DNA of 25,205 bases from an uncultured Eubacteriales bacterium (GTDB lineage: Bacteria; Bacillota; Clostridia; Oscillospirales; Acutalibacteraceae), in NCBI GenBank assembly GCA_934445015.1, contig CAKSDJ010000020.1, positions 1 through 25,205 on the forward strand, given 5' to 3'. Below the pieces are notes generated by a model that saw only the letters and a program-made list of their open reading frames with translations, did no database searches and was not told the origin of the DNA. Positions 6,636 through 13,678 of the stretch are shown here, piece by piece. Position 1 is the first letter of the stretch, and each line of letters starts with the position of its first letter. The position numbers were made by a program, and so were the translations under genes.

Positions 6636-6842
6636 TTAACCTTCTGCGTATTCGATTATATCGCCCGGTTGACAATTGAGTAAGCGACAAATTGTTTCTA
6701 TTGTCTTCCAAGATACCATTTCACCGTGTCGCAGTTGTTGCAAATAAGATTGACCTATCAATTTTTCATTTCGTATTCTTGTTGAACTGTAACCGTTATC
6801 TTTTAATTTGGCAAGAATATCTATTTTATATTTTATAGGCAT
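6636..6842 (-). CDS. Small XRE/Cro-type regulator paired with Fic
   Basis: 68 residues, a single HTH domain: DILAKLKDNGYSSTRIRNEK, LIGQSYLQQLRHGEMVSWKT, IETICRLLNCQPGDIIEY, a common phage/ICE type of Cro-like regulator. Start at 6842 with GTGAGG seven to eight bases upstream. Promoter: TTGATT (6921-6926 leftward), 17-bp spacer, TATAAT (6898-6903). It probably binds the three AGCACTA dyads at 6913-6999, controlling itself and Fic leftward and the 7054 operon rightward. As the first gene before Fic it could play the antitoxin or repressor role; this is inference. Confidence 0.85.
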   Translation of the reverse strand: MPIKYKIDILAKLKDNGYSSTRIRNEKLIGQSYLQQLRHGEMVSWKTIETICRLLNCQPGDIIEYAEG

Positions 6843-6897
6843 TGTTTTTCCTCACTTTCCGGGCTTGATTTTTTACAAGTCCCATTTCTACGATAAC

Positions 6898-7004
6898 ATT
6901 ATAACGCATAACAGCACTAGAATCAAGTGTAGAAGTACACAAAAACAGCACTAAAATCTTGTGCAATATCCCAAATTGACAGCACTAACTTTTAGTGCTA
7001 TAAT
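6898..7004. promoter_or_regulatory. Divergent promoter pair with three operators at exact 34-bp spacing
   Basis: ACAGCACTA occurs at 6911, 6945 and 6979, exactly 34 bp apart, each as the left arm of a 19-bp dyad (6913-6931, 6947-6965, 6981-6999). The third is a perfect palindrome, AGCACTAA-CTT-TTAGTGCT. The rightward promoter is fully consensus: TTGACA (6976-6981), 17 bp, TATAAT (6999-7004), and the palindrome fills its spacer. The leftward promoter is TTGATT (6921-6926), 17 bp, TATAAT (6898-6903), with the first operator covering its -35. The middle site lies between. The arrangement resembles a lambdoid OR. Confidence 0.85.
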
Positions 7005-7053
7005 ATGATCGCACCAAGAGGGAACACCACTCGAAAAGAAAGGAACAAATAAA

Positions 7054-7320
7054 ATGAGCAAAAACGAAATGACAAGCAAGGTAAGAGAGTTAAAGGCTAT
7101 GGCTGACGAATTGGCAGCAGAGATAATCGCCATCGAGGACAGCATAAAAACCGATATGACCGAACAGGGCGTTGAGGAATTAACAGTTGATGTCTTCGCT
7201 ATAAGATATAAAACGGTTAAATCAAGCCGCTTTGACACCACCGCATTTAAAAAGGCAATGCCTGATTTAGTGGCACAGTTTACAAAGCAGACCGAGAGCC
7301 GCCGCTTTACTGTTGCATAA
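7054..7320 (+). CDS. Phage early protein (coiled-coil N-terminus)
   Basis: 88 residues; ATG at 7054 with AAAGGAAC eight bases upstream, downstream of the consensus promoter at 6976-7004. The N-terminal half is a helix (SKVRELKAMADELAAEIIAI). The C-terminal half, with VFAIRYKTVKSSRFDTTAFK, KAMPDLVAQF and a final SRRFTVA, matches a small protein commonly seen at the start of early operons in clostridial siphophages. The function is unknown; the position suggests a role near replication or recombination. It appears intact. Confidence 0.75.
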   Translation: MSKNEMTSKVRELKAMADELAAEIIAIEDSIKTDMTEQGVEELTVDVFAIRYKTVKSSRFDTTAFKKAMPDLVAQFTKQTESRRFTVA

Positions 7321-7329
7321 AGAAAGCCC

Positions 7330-7417
7330 ATATAGCAGCAACCGACCAAAGTAACGCTATATAGAGCCACCCACCGCAAATAGCGGATAGGTAAATTATA
7401 ACTTATCCGCTCGCGGT
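7330..7417 (+). other. Two hairpins between early genes
   Basis: The first stem is ATATAGC (7330-7336) with GCTATAT (7356-7362). The second is a longer bipartite stem: ACCGC (7373-7377) with GCGGT (7413-7417), enclosing GCGGATA (7383-7389) with TATCCGC (7404-7410). No U-tract follows, so they are not simple terminators. They could protect or attenuate the transcript ahead of the 7446 gene. Confidence 0.45.
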
Positions 7418-7445
7418 AGTCAAGAAAAAGAAAGGAAGATTTAAA

Positions 7446-7607
7446 ATGTACCCTATAACCGAAGCCACAATTAAAGAATATTGCGAAACAAAAAAGCCAT
7501 CTGACAAATCATTAAAATTGATACGCATAATAGCAAAACTTATCAAAGATGCGTATTATGCAGGTTGTAACGACGGCAAAAATGCCGCTACACAAAGTGA
7601 GGTGTAA
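7446..7607 (+). CDS. Small phage-type hypothetical protein
   Basis: 53 residues, MYPITEATIKEYCETK onwards, ending ATQSEV. The ribosome binding site AAAGGAAGAT precedes the ATG, and the stop lies two bases before the next ATG, so it belongs to the 7054-7867 early operon. It has helical, Lys-rich sequence with two Cys (13 and 41). No family recognised. The good ribosome binding site and tight coupling support its being a real gene. Confidence 0.55.
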   Translation: MYPITEATIKEYCETKKPSDKSLKLIRIIAKLIKDAYYAGCNDGKNAATQSEV

Positions 7608-7609
7608 TA

Positions 7610-7867
7610 ATGTTTATTGATAAACTTGAACATGAAAACCTTGTACCGCCCGAATTGGCGGTTAAATTAGGCAGCTTTTGCACTGTGCAGCATATAGAAA
7701 TCTGCGAAGAGATAAGCGAGGAATATTGCCGCAAATATCCCGATAGGCTCAAAGCGACAACAAAAGGTGATTTCTTTTTCGATTTGGCTTGCTTGATGTC
7801 AACTATATGGAACGCCGGCAGGGTACAAGGTATCAGAGAGGAACGCAAAAAACGAAACATATCATAA
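7610..7867 (+). CDS. Phage-type hypothetical protein
   Basis: 85 residues, coupled to the preceding gene (2-base gap, GAGGTG ribosome binding site). It is helical and acidic at the N-terminus (DKLEHENLVPPELAVKL, then HIEICEEISEEYCRKYPDR) and has an aromatic segment (GDFFFDLACLMSTIWNAG) before a basic tail (REERKKRNIS). No family recognised. It is the last intact gene before the recombinase fragment, so the early operon may once have continued and been cut by the rearrangement at about 7870-7945. Confidence 0.55.
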   Translation: MFIDKLEHENLVPPELAVKLGSFCTVQHIEICEEISEEYCRKYPDRLKATTKGDFFFDLACLMSTIWNAGRVQGIREERKKRNIS

Positions 7868-7945
7868 AGCGGCATATACTCATTTGATAATTGGTGCTAC
7901 CAACACCAAAGCGGAATGATACTGGACGGAGCCGGCTGCAAATGA

Positions 7946-8203
7946 TTGACACCCAATGCCATAAGCGACGCATTTTTAAAAATGTTAAGAAAAAATCACA
8001 TAACTGAGTTTCGATTTCACGATTTGCGACATTATGCAGTGTCAACGCTTCACGCTATCAATATACCAGATAAATATATTATGGCTCGTGGCGGTTGGGC
8101 AACAAACTATACTATGAATAATGTGTATAACCACGCTTTAAGGAGCAAAAAAGACGAATACACTGCAAAAATCACGGTACATTTTGACAGTATATATAAA
8201 TAA
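7946..8203 (+). pseudogene. C-terminal fragment of a tyrosine recombinase
   Basis: About 85 residues carrying the catalytic C-terminus: RFHDLRHYAVSTL (HxxR box), IPDKYIMARGGWA (the GGW/GH box) and a candidate nucleophile Tyr in NNVYNHAL. The N-terminal and core-binding domains are absent; the frame is closed by a TGA directly upstream, so no proper start exists. The style (HDLRHYAVSTLHAINIPDKYI) differs from the integrase type expected for the 331-988 remnant, so this may come from a second element, although a split of one gene by inversion cannot be excluded. It ends just before its terminator and the tRNA-like att copy. Confidence 0.8.
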
Positions 8204-8233
8204 AAATGCACACGAAATTTCACACGAATTTTC

Positions 8234-8259
8234 AAAAACCCTTTATTTGTGCGGTTTTT
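8234..8259 (+). terminator. Terminator after the recombinase fragment
   Basis: A perfect 7-bp stem AAAAACC / GGTTTTT with a 12-base loop; the T-run is part of the stem. It lies 30 bases past the recombinase stop. Confidence 0.55.
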
Positions 8260-8271
8260 GATGTGCGTTAT

Positions 8272-8299
8272 ATGGGTTCAAGTCCCATCACTCGCACCA
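8272..8299 (+). mobile_element. Candidate att site: 3' end of a tRNA-Leu-like gene
   Basis: A perfect T-arm (ATGGG TTCAAGT CCCAT), then acceptor strand CACTCGC, discriminator A and CCA. The matching 5' acceptor GCGAGTG, typical of bacterial tRNA-Leu, is not present upstream, so only the 3' end is here. This is the usual crossover copy left by an integrase that targets a tRNA gene. The full tRNA expected at the other end is not in the window. Confidence 0.75.
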
Positions 8300-8300
8300 A

Positions 8301-8340
8301 AAATCGACAAATTTCGTCAGAGGTTTGTCGGTTTTTTATT
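8301..8340 (+). terminator. Intrinsic terminator after the tRNA 3' fragment
   Basis: Stem CGACAAA (8305-8311) / TTTGTCG (8324-8330) followed by GTTTTTTATTTTTT. Probably the original terminator of the target tRNA gene. Confidence 0.8.
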
Positions 8341-8431
8341 TTTTAAATTTTATTGTCACAGGTTATTTATTCGCCTGACAGAATTTTGAATAAGCAATAA
8401 ATACAGTTGTTAAAATACGGTGGGATAAAAA

Positions 8432-8970
8432 ATGATAATTGAAACCGAGCACCTGTTTTTAAGAGAAATGAAAGAAACCGACTTTGACGCGTTGTATAAG
8501 ATTTTGGCGGATTCGGATATAATGCAGCATTATCCTTATACTTTTGATGACCGCAGGGTAAAGGGTTGGATAAATAAAAATAAAGAGAGATATAAGATAT
8601 TCGGATTTGGACTGTGGGCTGTTTGCCTTAAAGAAACGGGTGAAATGATTGGCGATTGCGGATTGACTATGCAACTTATCAACGGACAAACAATGCCTGA
8701 GATAGGGTATCATATAAGAAAAGACCGACAAAAAAACGGATACGCAAAAGAGGCGGCAATTGCGGTAAGAGATTGGGCATTTAAAAACACACCGTTTAAT
8801 ATTGTCTGTTCATATATGAGCTCCGAAAATGAAGCGTCATACAAAACGGCAATTTCTTATGGGTGTAGCAGATTGATGAATTTGAGGACGAAAACGGACT
8901 TGCAAAAGTATTTGCTGTTTCAAGGGCAGAATGGGAACAGCTTATAAATAACGCCCGGACCAAAAATTGA
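8432..8970 (+). pseudogene. GNAT acetyltransferase (RimJ/RimL type), frameshifted near the 3' end
   Basis: The N-terminus MIIETEHLFLREMKETD and motifs IGDCGLTMQ, EIGYHIRKDRQKNGYAKEAA (acetyl-CoA binding loop) and NEASYKTAISYGC place it in the Acetyltransf_3/GNAT fold. In the starting frame it ends at 8947 with an atypical tail. In the frame beginning at 8869 it continues QIDEFEDENGLAKVFAVSR and stops at 8968-8970, which matches the usual end of this family. One base is missing around 8867-8869 (TGT AG. CAG). Either a real frameshift mutation or a sequencing error. It lies just outside the att site, so probably host sequence; the substrate is unknown. Confidence 0.8.
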
Positions 8971-8994
8971 GTTCTTATACAGTTAATAAAAGCA

Positions 8995-9026
8995 CAAGGC
9001 TTAAACCAACTGAGGTTTAAGCCTTG
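8995..9026. terminator. Strong bidirectional terminator
   Basis: A perfect 13-bp stem CAAGGCTTAAACC / GGTTTAAGCCTTG with a 6-base loop. T-rich sequence follows on the leftward side (TGCTTTTATT) and, more weakly, rightward. It separates the convergent GNAT gene and ABC operon. Confidence 0.85.
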
Positions 9027-9047
9027 TTATCATATTTAAAAAGATTA

Positions 9048-9941
9048 TTATTTGCGTTTTAAGGTGTTCATAAGAGTATAAACGCCTATCAGCAACAGTA
9101 TGCTGCCGCCGAGTATTATATACATTGCAGCAGTGCTTACTGTTTTGTCGAAAAATTTGATGCTGCAGTCTACGCTGTCTTTTATAGATTGCACAACTTC
9201 AGGCGGAAAATTATTTTTACTCATTTCGGCAAACGAACCGCGCATCATATGATTGCGAAGCAGACTCGTGCCGTATGTTCCCGGCAGAAAAGAAAGCACT
9301 TTTTGCAAACCATTGCCAAAGTTTGAAATGGGCATATATGCTCCGCAGATAAAACCGTAGCCGGCACTTACAATAGTGCCTACGGCTGACGCCTGGCCGT
9401 CTGTATTTAAAAAGAAATTGACGCAGGATGAGAGTGCTGTGCCGAACATAGTAAGCAAAAATACATCTGATATAACCAGCAAAATATCGGCAGCGGTTAA
9501 ATACCAACCCACTGCGGCAAGATACCCAAAAGATACCGCAGTTGCGGTAAATGTAACGATCAGCGTAGAAATAAGCGTTGATAAATAGTACCCGAGTCCG
9601 AGCACACCGGGTTTTACGGGAGTAATGGTAAGGTCGTTGCGCGCTTTGCTGGTCTTATCTTTTATCATAAGCAAATTTGAGCAAAAAGCCACTGTTATAC
9701 AGCTTACAGCGAGCAATGATGAAATCAGCTGACCGCCTACGCAACCGCCGAGCACCGAGTCCGAAATTGATGCTCCGGCGGCTTTAAGCGCCGAACGGAA
9801 TGAATCGTCGTATATCTTTTTTAAAAATGTTGCATACAAAACCAAAAGTATTACAGGCGTGATCAGTGATGAAAAAAACATTCCTTTATCCTTAAAATAA
9901 AGTTTTGTATTACGTTTTACAAGTGCCGAAAGCCCTGTCAT
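9048..9941 (-). CDS. ABC-2 type transporter permease
   Basis: 297 residues with about six hydrophobic segments: near residues 24-42, 65-90, 110-140, 150-172, 185-205 and 270-290. The start, MTGLSALVKRNTKLYFKDKG, followed by a TM segment beginning FFSSLITPVILLVLY, is the usual form of DrrB/ABC-2 permeases. Its start overlaps the ATPase stop by 4 bases (ATGA), so the two are translationally coupled. As the integral half of an exporter, it would form a membrane complex with the ATPase. The substrate is probably a drug, lipid or peptide but cannot be set from sequence. Confidence 0.88.
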   Translation of the reverse strand: MTGLSALVKRNTKLYFKDKGMFFSSLITPVILLVLYATFLKKIYDDSFRSALKAAGASISDSVLGGCVGGQLISSLLAVSCITVAFCSNLLMIKDKTSKARNDLTITPVKPGVLGLGYYLSTLISTLIVTFTATAVSFGYLAAVGWYLTAADILLVISDVFLLTMFGTALSSCVNFFLNTDGQASAVGTIVSAGYGFICGAYMPISNFGNGLQKVLSFLPGTYGTSLLRNHMMRGSFAEMSKNNFPPEVVQSIKDSVDCSIKFFDKTVSTAAMYIILGGSILLLIGVYTLMNTLKRK

Positions 9942-10849
9942 ATCTGTTCGCCTCCCGTTAAAACTTTGCCGGTAACGGCAAGAAAAACATCGTCCATTTT
10001 GCCTTTGGTGATCTCATAATCCGAAAAAATTTCGGGGTATTGTAAAATCAGTTTTGTAGCGGCACCCGTGTCTTTAACCGAGATTTTGAACGCATCGCGA
10101 ATTTTTTTGTACGGCGCACCCAACTTTTTTATGTTGTTTTCATCGGAGCCGTAAATTGTAATAAAATCGCCGGTATAGCGGTTTTTAAGATCAAGCGGAG
10201 TGCCCTCGGCGGCTATTTTGCCGTGGTCGAGAATAACTACATAATCCGCATCTGCCGCTTCCTCCATATAATGTGTTGTAAGAAATACCGTAAGGTTTGT
10301 TTTTGCCCTGAGTTCTGAAATAACAGCCCACAGCAAGTTTCGGGTCTGGGGGTCTAAACCCGTAGTGGGCTCGTCAAGAATAAGAATTTTAGGGTCGTGG
10401 ATCAAAGCGCGCGCAATGTCAATACGTCGCCGCTGTCCGCCCGAAAGTTTACCGACAGGCCGTTTTAAAAGATTTGAAAAATCCAAAAGTTCCGCAAGTT
10501 CAAAAAGTCGTTTTTTGAATTCTTTGCCGTGTATTCCGTAAAGCGCCGCACGGCTTTCGAGATTGTCTTTGACGGTCAGTTCGCGGTCAAGCACAGAATC
10601 CTGAAACACGACTCCCAAACTGCGTTTGACAGTATCAATATCGCGGTCTAAATCATAACCGCATATATCGATACGTCCGCTGTCTTTTTGCAGTTGACCG
10701 CAAATAATGTTAATGGTGGTTGACTTGCCTGCGCCGTTAACGCCCAAAAAGGCATAGAGTTCGCCCTCTTTTACCTTTAAGTTAAGGTCGTTTACGGCAC
10801 AAATATTGCCGAAATTTTTTTTCAGATGTTCTATCCGTATCATATCCAT
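9938..10849 (-). CDS. ABC transporter ATP-binding protein (DrrA-like)
   Basis: 303 residues. Walker A GVNGAGKST (36-44), Q-loop VVFQD (Gln83), signature LSGGQRRR (135-142), Walker B ILILDEP (155-161), D-loop GLDP, and H-loop TTHY (His193) are all intact. The C-terminal ~90 residues form the extension typical of DrrA/CcmA-type exporter ATPases. The start ATG follows the TAA of the upstream membrane-flavodoxin gene directly, with no gap, and the gene ends overlapping the permease by 4 bases. It powers the exporter in a three-gene leftward operon. Confidence 0.92.
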   Translation of the reverse strand: MDMIRIEHLKKNFGNICAVNDLNLKVKEGELYAFLGVNGAGKSTTINIICGQLQKDSGRIDICGYDLDRDIDTVKRSLGVVFQDSVLDRELTVKDNLESRAALYGIHGKEFKKRLFELAELLDFSNLLKRPVGKLSGGQRRRIDIARALIHDPKILILDEPTTGLDPQTRNLLWAVISELRAKTNLTVFLTTHYMEEAADADYVVILDHGKIAAEGTPLDLKNRYTGDFITIYGSDENNIKKLGAPYKKIRDAFKISVKDTGAATKLILQYPEIFSDYEITKGKMDDVFLAVTGKVLTGGEQI

Positions 10850-11821
10850 TTACAGTTCACTCCCAACTTTTTGCGGCAAAACTTTGCCGCTATCAGAATA
10901 TTCATAAACAGTTTTGTATTTGCCGGTTCTGCATAAAACACTGCGAATGCTTTTGCATTTAACGCCGAGTATTGATTCGATTTCTCTTGCGGCGTTTTTG
11001 TAGTCACGCTTTTGATAATGCACCAAAATGCAGTCAACAGATTTAATCTTTCCGGCGGTTTGGCGGCAAAATGCCCTTACAGGCGGTGAAAGTTCAAATA
11101 CCCATATAGGCGAGCAAATGGTTATGTGTTTGTATGCCGCTAAGTCAACCGTTACGGGTTCAATCGGCATATCCCATCTGTGCATTCCGTAGCGCCCACA
11201 CCACCAAAATCCCAAAGTTCCGGCTGTTCTTTCGGTGGATCTGATTTCATAAATGTCTGCACCGGTGCGGTTTGCCTCCTCAAAGGCGAGATTTTTGACA
11301 TATCCCATACGCGAAAAAAACACTACCAAACGTTCACCGTTTGTGCCTATATCGGGATAATCTGATTTTGAAACGCAAAAGTTTTCCTGCTTGTAAAAAA
11401 CCGCAGCCGCATAACCGGTAACCGCCTGTAAAGCTCCAAATATAAAATATGCCGTAGACATAAAATTTAAAGGAAACATATAAAACTGAATACAGATCCA
11501 AAGCATAAGCGTTATGCCGAAGATGCCTCCAAGCGCTATGCCAAGCCGCCTTTTTGCAATAATCAGTGCAAACGCGGTAAGATTTGTCAGCCCGTTTACA
11601 ATAAGCAGGGCAACACCCGAAAAAATAAAGTCTTTGAACAGTATATCCGAAAAAGGCAAAACTTTAAAATACGGAAGCATTGCGTCCATACCCATAGCTC
11701 TTCCGGTAGGGTCAATAAGCATTTCCACAGCGCCGGCCACCGCACCTGTACCTACAAACAGCGTCCAAAAAATAAGTATGCGCCGTGCGGTTTTAAATCT
11801 TGATTTTTGTTCTGTGTTCAT
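10850..11821 (-). CDS. Membrane protein with C-terminal flavodoxin-like domain
   Basis: 323 residues from ATG at 11821, preceded by GAGGACG (12 bases away); an in-frame TTG at 11851 is possible but lies upstream of that site. The N-terminal half has four hydrophobic segments (ILIFWTLFVGTGAVAGAV; DFIFSGVALLIVNGL; LGIALGGIFGITLMLW; the stretch after FMSTAYFIFGALQ). After about residue 165, VVFFSRMGYVKNLAFEEA, YEIRSTERT, ICSPIWVFELSPPVRAF and DCILVHY follow the flavodoxin layout: a phosphate-loop-like start and the SPIW loop after strand 4. It is the first gene of the exporter operon. It may couple redox chemistry to export or act on membrane quinones; that is speculation. Confidence 0.7.
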   Translation of the reverse strand: MNTEQKSRFKTARRILIFWTLFVGTGAVAGAVEMLIDPTGRAMGMDAMLPYFKVLPFSDILFKDFIFSGVALLIVNGLTNLTAFALIIAKRRLGIALGGIFGITLMLWICIQFYMFPLNFMSTAYFIFGALQAVTGYAAAVFYKQENFCVSKSDYPDIGTNGERLVVFFSRMGYVKNLAFEEANRTGADIYEIRSTERTAGTLGFWWCGRYGMHRWDMPIEPVTVDLAAYKHITICSPIWVFELSPPVRAFCRQTAGKIKSVDCILVHYQKRDYKNAAREIESILGVKCKSIRSVLCRTGKYKTVYEYSDSGKVLPQKVGSEL

Positions 11822-11886
11822 TTTGCAGCACGTCCTCTTTTTGAATTGCAACTTAATACTGCGTTAAAATTTAATACGTTATTTAT

Positions 11887-11914
11887 ATTATAACTGCCTG
11901 AAGGCAAGTGTCAA
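11887..11914 (-). promoter_or_regulatory. Promoter of the flavodoxin-ABC operon with palindrome in the spacer
   Basis: Leftward -35 TTGACA (11909-11914), 16-bp spacer, -10 TATAAT (11887-11892). The palindrome TGCCT-GA-AGGCA (11895-11906) lies inside the spacer, a typical place for a repressor operator. No candidate regulator is adjacent other than birA, whose site is different. Confidence 0.75.
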
Positions 11915-11933
11915 TAAGGTTTTGCTGCTGCGA

Positions 11934-11987
11934 TTGTTAACCTTAAAGTGATTACAAGTTGACAATTTGAAGTTTATATGTTATATT
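11934..11987 (+). promoter_or_regulatory. BirA box and promoter of birA-bioY
   Basis: TTGTTAAC (11934-11941) and GTTGACAA (11958-11965) form a BirA-type operator, palindromic except one base, with 16 bp between the arms. The right arm overlaps the -35 TTGACA (11959-11964); a 17-bp spacer and -10 TATATT (11982-11987) follow. Known: biotinoyl-AMP-loaded BirA represses biotin genes at such sites in Firmicutes. Confidence 0.8.
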
Positions 11988-12009
11988 ACTAAAAACAGAG
12001 GTGAGCTTT

Positions 12010-12984
12010 TTGGGTAAAAAAGAAGAGTTATTGTCGCTTTTTGAAAACAATAAAGGTTGTTATCTTTCGGGTGAGGATATTGCCGAAAAACTTTCGGTTT
12101 CGCGCACTGCCGTTTGGAAAATTGTAAACAGTTTGCGAAAGGGCGGTTATAAAATAGACGCAGTGCAAAATAAAGGCTATTGCCTTTCTGCCGAAACGGA
12201 CATTCTGTCACCGCAAGGCGTGTGCAAATATCTTGAACCTATTTGTTCAGACCTTAAAATAGAGGTATTACAAATTGCCGAGTCAACAAACACCCTTATG
12301 CGCGAGTCAGCTGCAAACGGCGCGGCAGAGGGGCGCGTAATAATTGCAAATTCGCAAACCGGCGGCAGAGGGCGCAGGGGGCATACTTTTTATTCGCCCG
12401 ACAACACAGGCGTATATATGAGCATTTTGCTTAAACCTTTGTATTACAGTGCAAAGGACGCGGTAAAAATCACAACTATGGCGGCGGTTGCGGTATGCGA
12501 GGCAATTGAGTCTGTATCAGGCAAATCCGCACAAATAAAATGGGTAAACGATATATTTGTGAACGGCAAAAAAGTTTGCGGAATTCTTACCGAGGCATCT
12601 TTTGGTTTGGAAGACGGTTTTTTAGACTATGCGATATTAGGCATAGGCATTAACGCGTTTACACCGAAAGGCGGATTTCCACCCGAAATTCAGAATATTG
12701 CAGGGTCGGTTTTTGAAAATGCCCAAAGCGACGGCAAAAACCGCTTGGCTGCAGAGGTTTTAAACAAGTTTATGGCGTACTATAAAACATCGCAAAAAGA
12801 AAACTATGTTAAAAATTATAAAAGCCGCAGCCTTTTAATAGGAAAAAGTGTAAATGTAATCTCACCACACGGCACAAAAACCGCGCAGGCTATCGATATT
12901 GACAACGAATGCCGATTGATAGTTGAATATCCCGACGGCAAAACCGAGGCTCTGTCATCGGGTGACGTAAGTGTAAAACTGTAG
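12010..12984 (+). CDS. birA: Bifunctional biotin-protein ligase / biotin operon repressor BirA
   Basis: 324 residues from TTG at 12010. This start is preferred because AGAGGTGAG lies 5-6 bases upstream, while the GTG at 12001 would begin only a few bases after the predicted transcription start. An N-terminal winged HTH (residues 1-60: SGEDIAEKLSVSRTAVWKIV) marks the regulatory class. The ligase domain carries GRGRRG (119-124, biotinoyl-AMP loop), KWVND (177-181) and KKVCGILTE (187-195); a small C-terminal SH3-like domain follows (SVNVISPHG). It activates biotin and attaches it to carboxylase carrier proteins, and represses its own operon through the 11934 box. It is followed by bioY with a 70-base gap and no terminator. 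Confidence 0.95.
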   Translation: MGKKEELLSLFENNKGCYLSGEDIAEKLSVSRTAVWKIVNSLRKGGYKIDAVQNKGYCLSAETDILSPQGVCKYLEPICSDLKIEVLQIAESTNTLMRESAANGAAEGRVIIANSQTGGRGRRGHTFYSPDNTGVYMSILLKPLYYSAKDAVKITTMAAVAVCEAIESVSGKSAQIKWVNDIFVNGKKVCGILTEASFGLEDGFLDYAILGIGINAFTPKGGFPPEIQNIAGSVFENAQSDGKNRLAAEVLNKFMAYYKTSQKENYVKNYKSRSLLIGKSVNVISPHGTKTAQAIDIDNECRLIVEYPDGKTEALSSGDVSVKL

Positions 12985-13054
12985 TGTTTAAGGCAAAGTC
13001 TGTGTGCCTTTTACAGGCATACAGTTTATAAAATATAAATCAGGAGTTTTGAAT

Positions 13055-13609
13055 ATGTCTTGCAATAATAAAAAAATTAAAATAACCGATATAGCGTTTA
13101 TAGGGGCGTTTGCCGCCGTTATGGCGATATGCTCATGGATATCGGTTCCGTTTGTTGTGCCGTTTACGCTGCAAACTTTCGGCGTTTTTCTTACGATCGG
13201 GGTATTGGGCGGAAAACGCGGCACTCTGTCAATTTTGGTGTATTTGCTTTTAGGCGCGCTCGGTGTTCCGGTTTTTTCGGGATTTTCGGGCGGTATAGGT
13301 TATATGTTAGGTTCCACCGGAGGTTACATAATCGGTTTTCTTTTTTCGGCGCTTGTTATGTGGCTCATAGAGTGTTTTGCCCCTAAAACAAAGTTAATTC
13401 TTATTATACAAATGCTTGCGGGGCTCCTGGTTTGTTACGCTTTCGGAACCGCATGGTTTATGATTGTATACACAAAAAATACCGGCGCTATCGGATTATG
13501 GACCGCGCTTATAAAATGCGTAATACCGTATATAATACCCGACCTTATAAAAATAGCCGTTGCGTCACTTATATGCAAACGCATAGCAAAGGCATGCAAA
13601 TTAGATTAA
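13055..13609 (+). CDS. bioY: Biotin transporter S component BioY
   Basis: 184 residues from ATG at 13055 (ribosome binding site CAGGAG; upstream in-frame codons lack one). It has six hydrophobic segments and BioY family marks: ITDIAFIGAFAAVMAICSWI, VPFTLQTFGVFL, the loop GVPVFSGFSGGIGYMLGSTGGYI in the middle, and the IPDLIKI motif near the C-terminus. It binds biotin in the membrane and works with shared ECF AAT modules, which are not encoded in the window. Co-transcribed with birA, so repressed when biotin is plentiful. Confidence 0.93.
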   Translation: MSCNNKKIKITDIAFIGAFAAVMAICSWISVPFVVPFTLQTFGVFLTIGVLGGKRGTLSILVYLLLGALGVPVFSGFSGGIGYMLGSTGGYIIGFLFSALVMWLIECFAPKTKLILIIQMLAGLLVCYAFGTAWFMIVYTKNTGAIGLWTALIKCVIPYIIPDLIKIAVASLICKRIAKACKLD

Positions 13610-13640
13610 AAAAGATAATATCGAACAGCCTAAAATATGA

Positions 13641-13678
13641 CCGCCGAGTGTTTATACACCCGACGGTTTAATTGTTTT
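13641..13678 (+). terminator. Terminator of birA-bioY
   Basis: An imperfect stem CCGcCGaGTGT / ACACcCGaCGG with loop TTAT (13641-13666), followed by TTTAATTGTTTT. It overlaps the end of the leftward HTH gene. Confidence 0.65.

Noticed and set aside
8213..8345. Rightward ORF running through the tRNA 3' end (MHTKFHTNFQKP...)
   Set aside because: It crosses two terminators and the att copy; such readings are a common artefact downstream of tRNA-targeting integrases.
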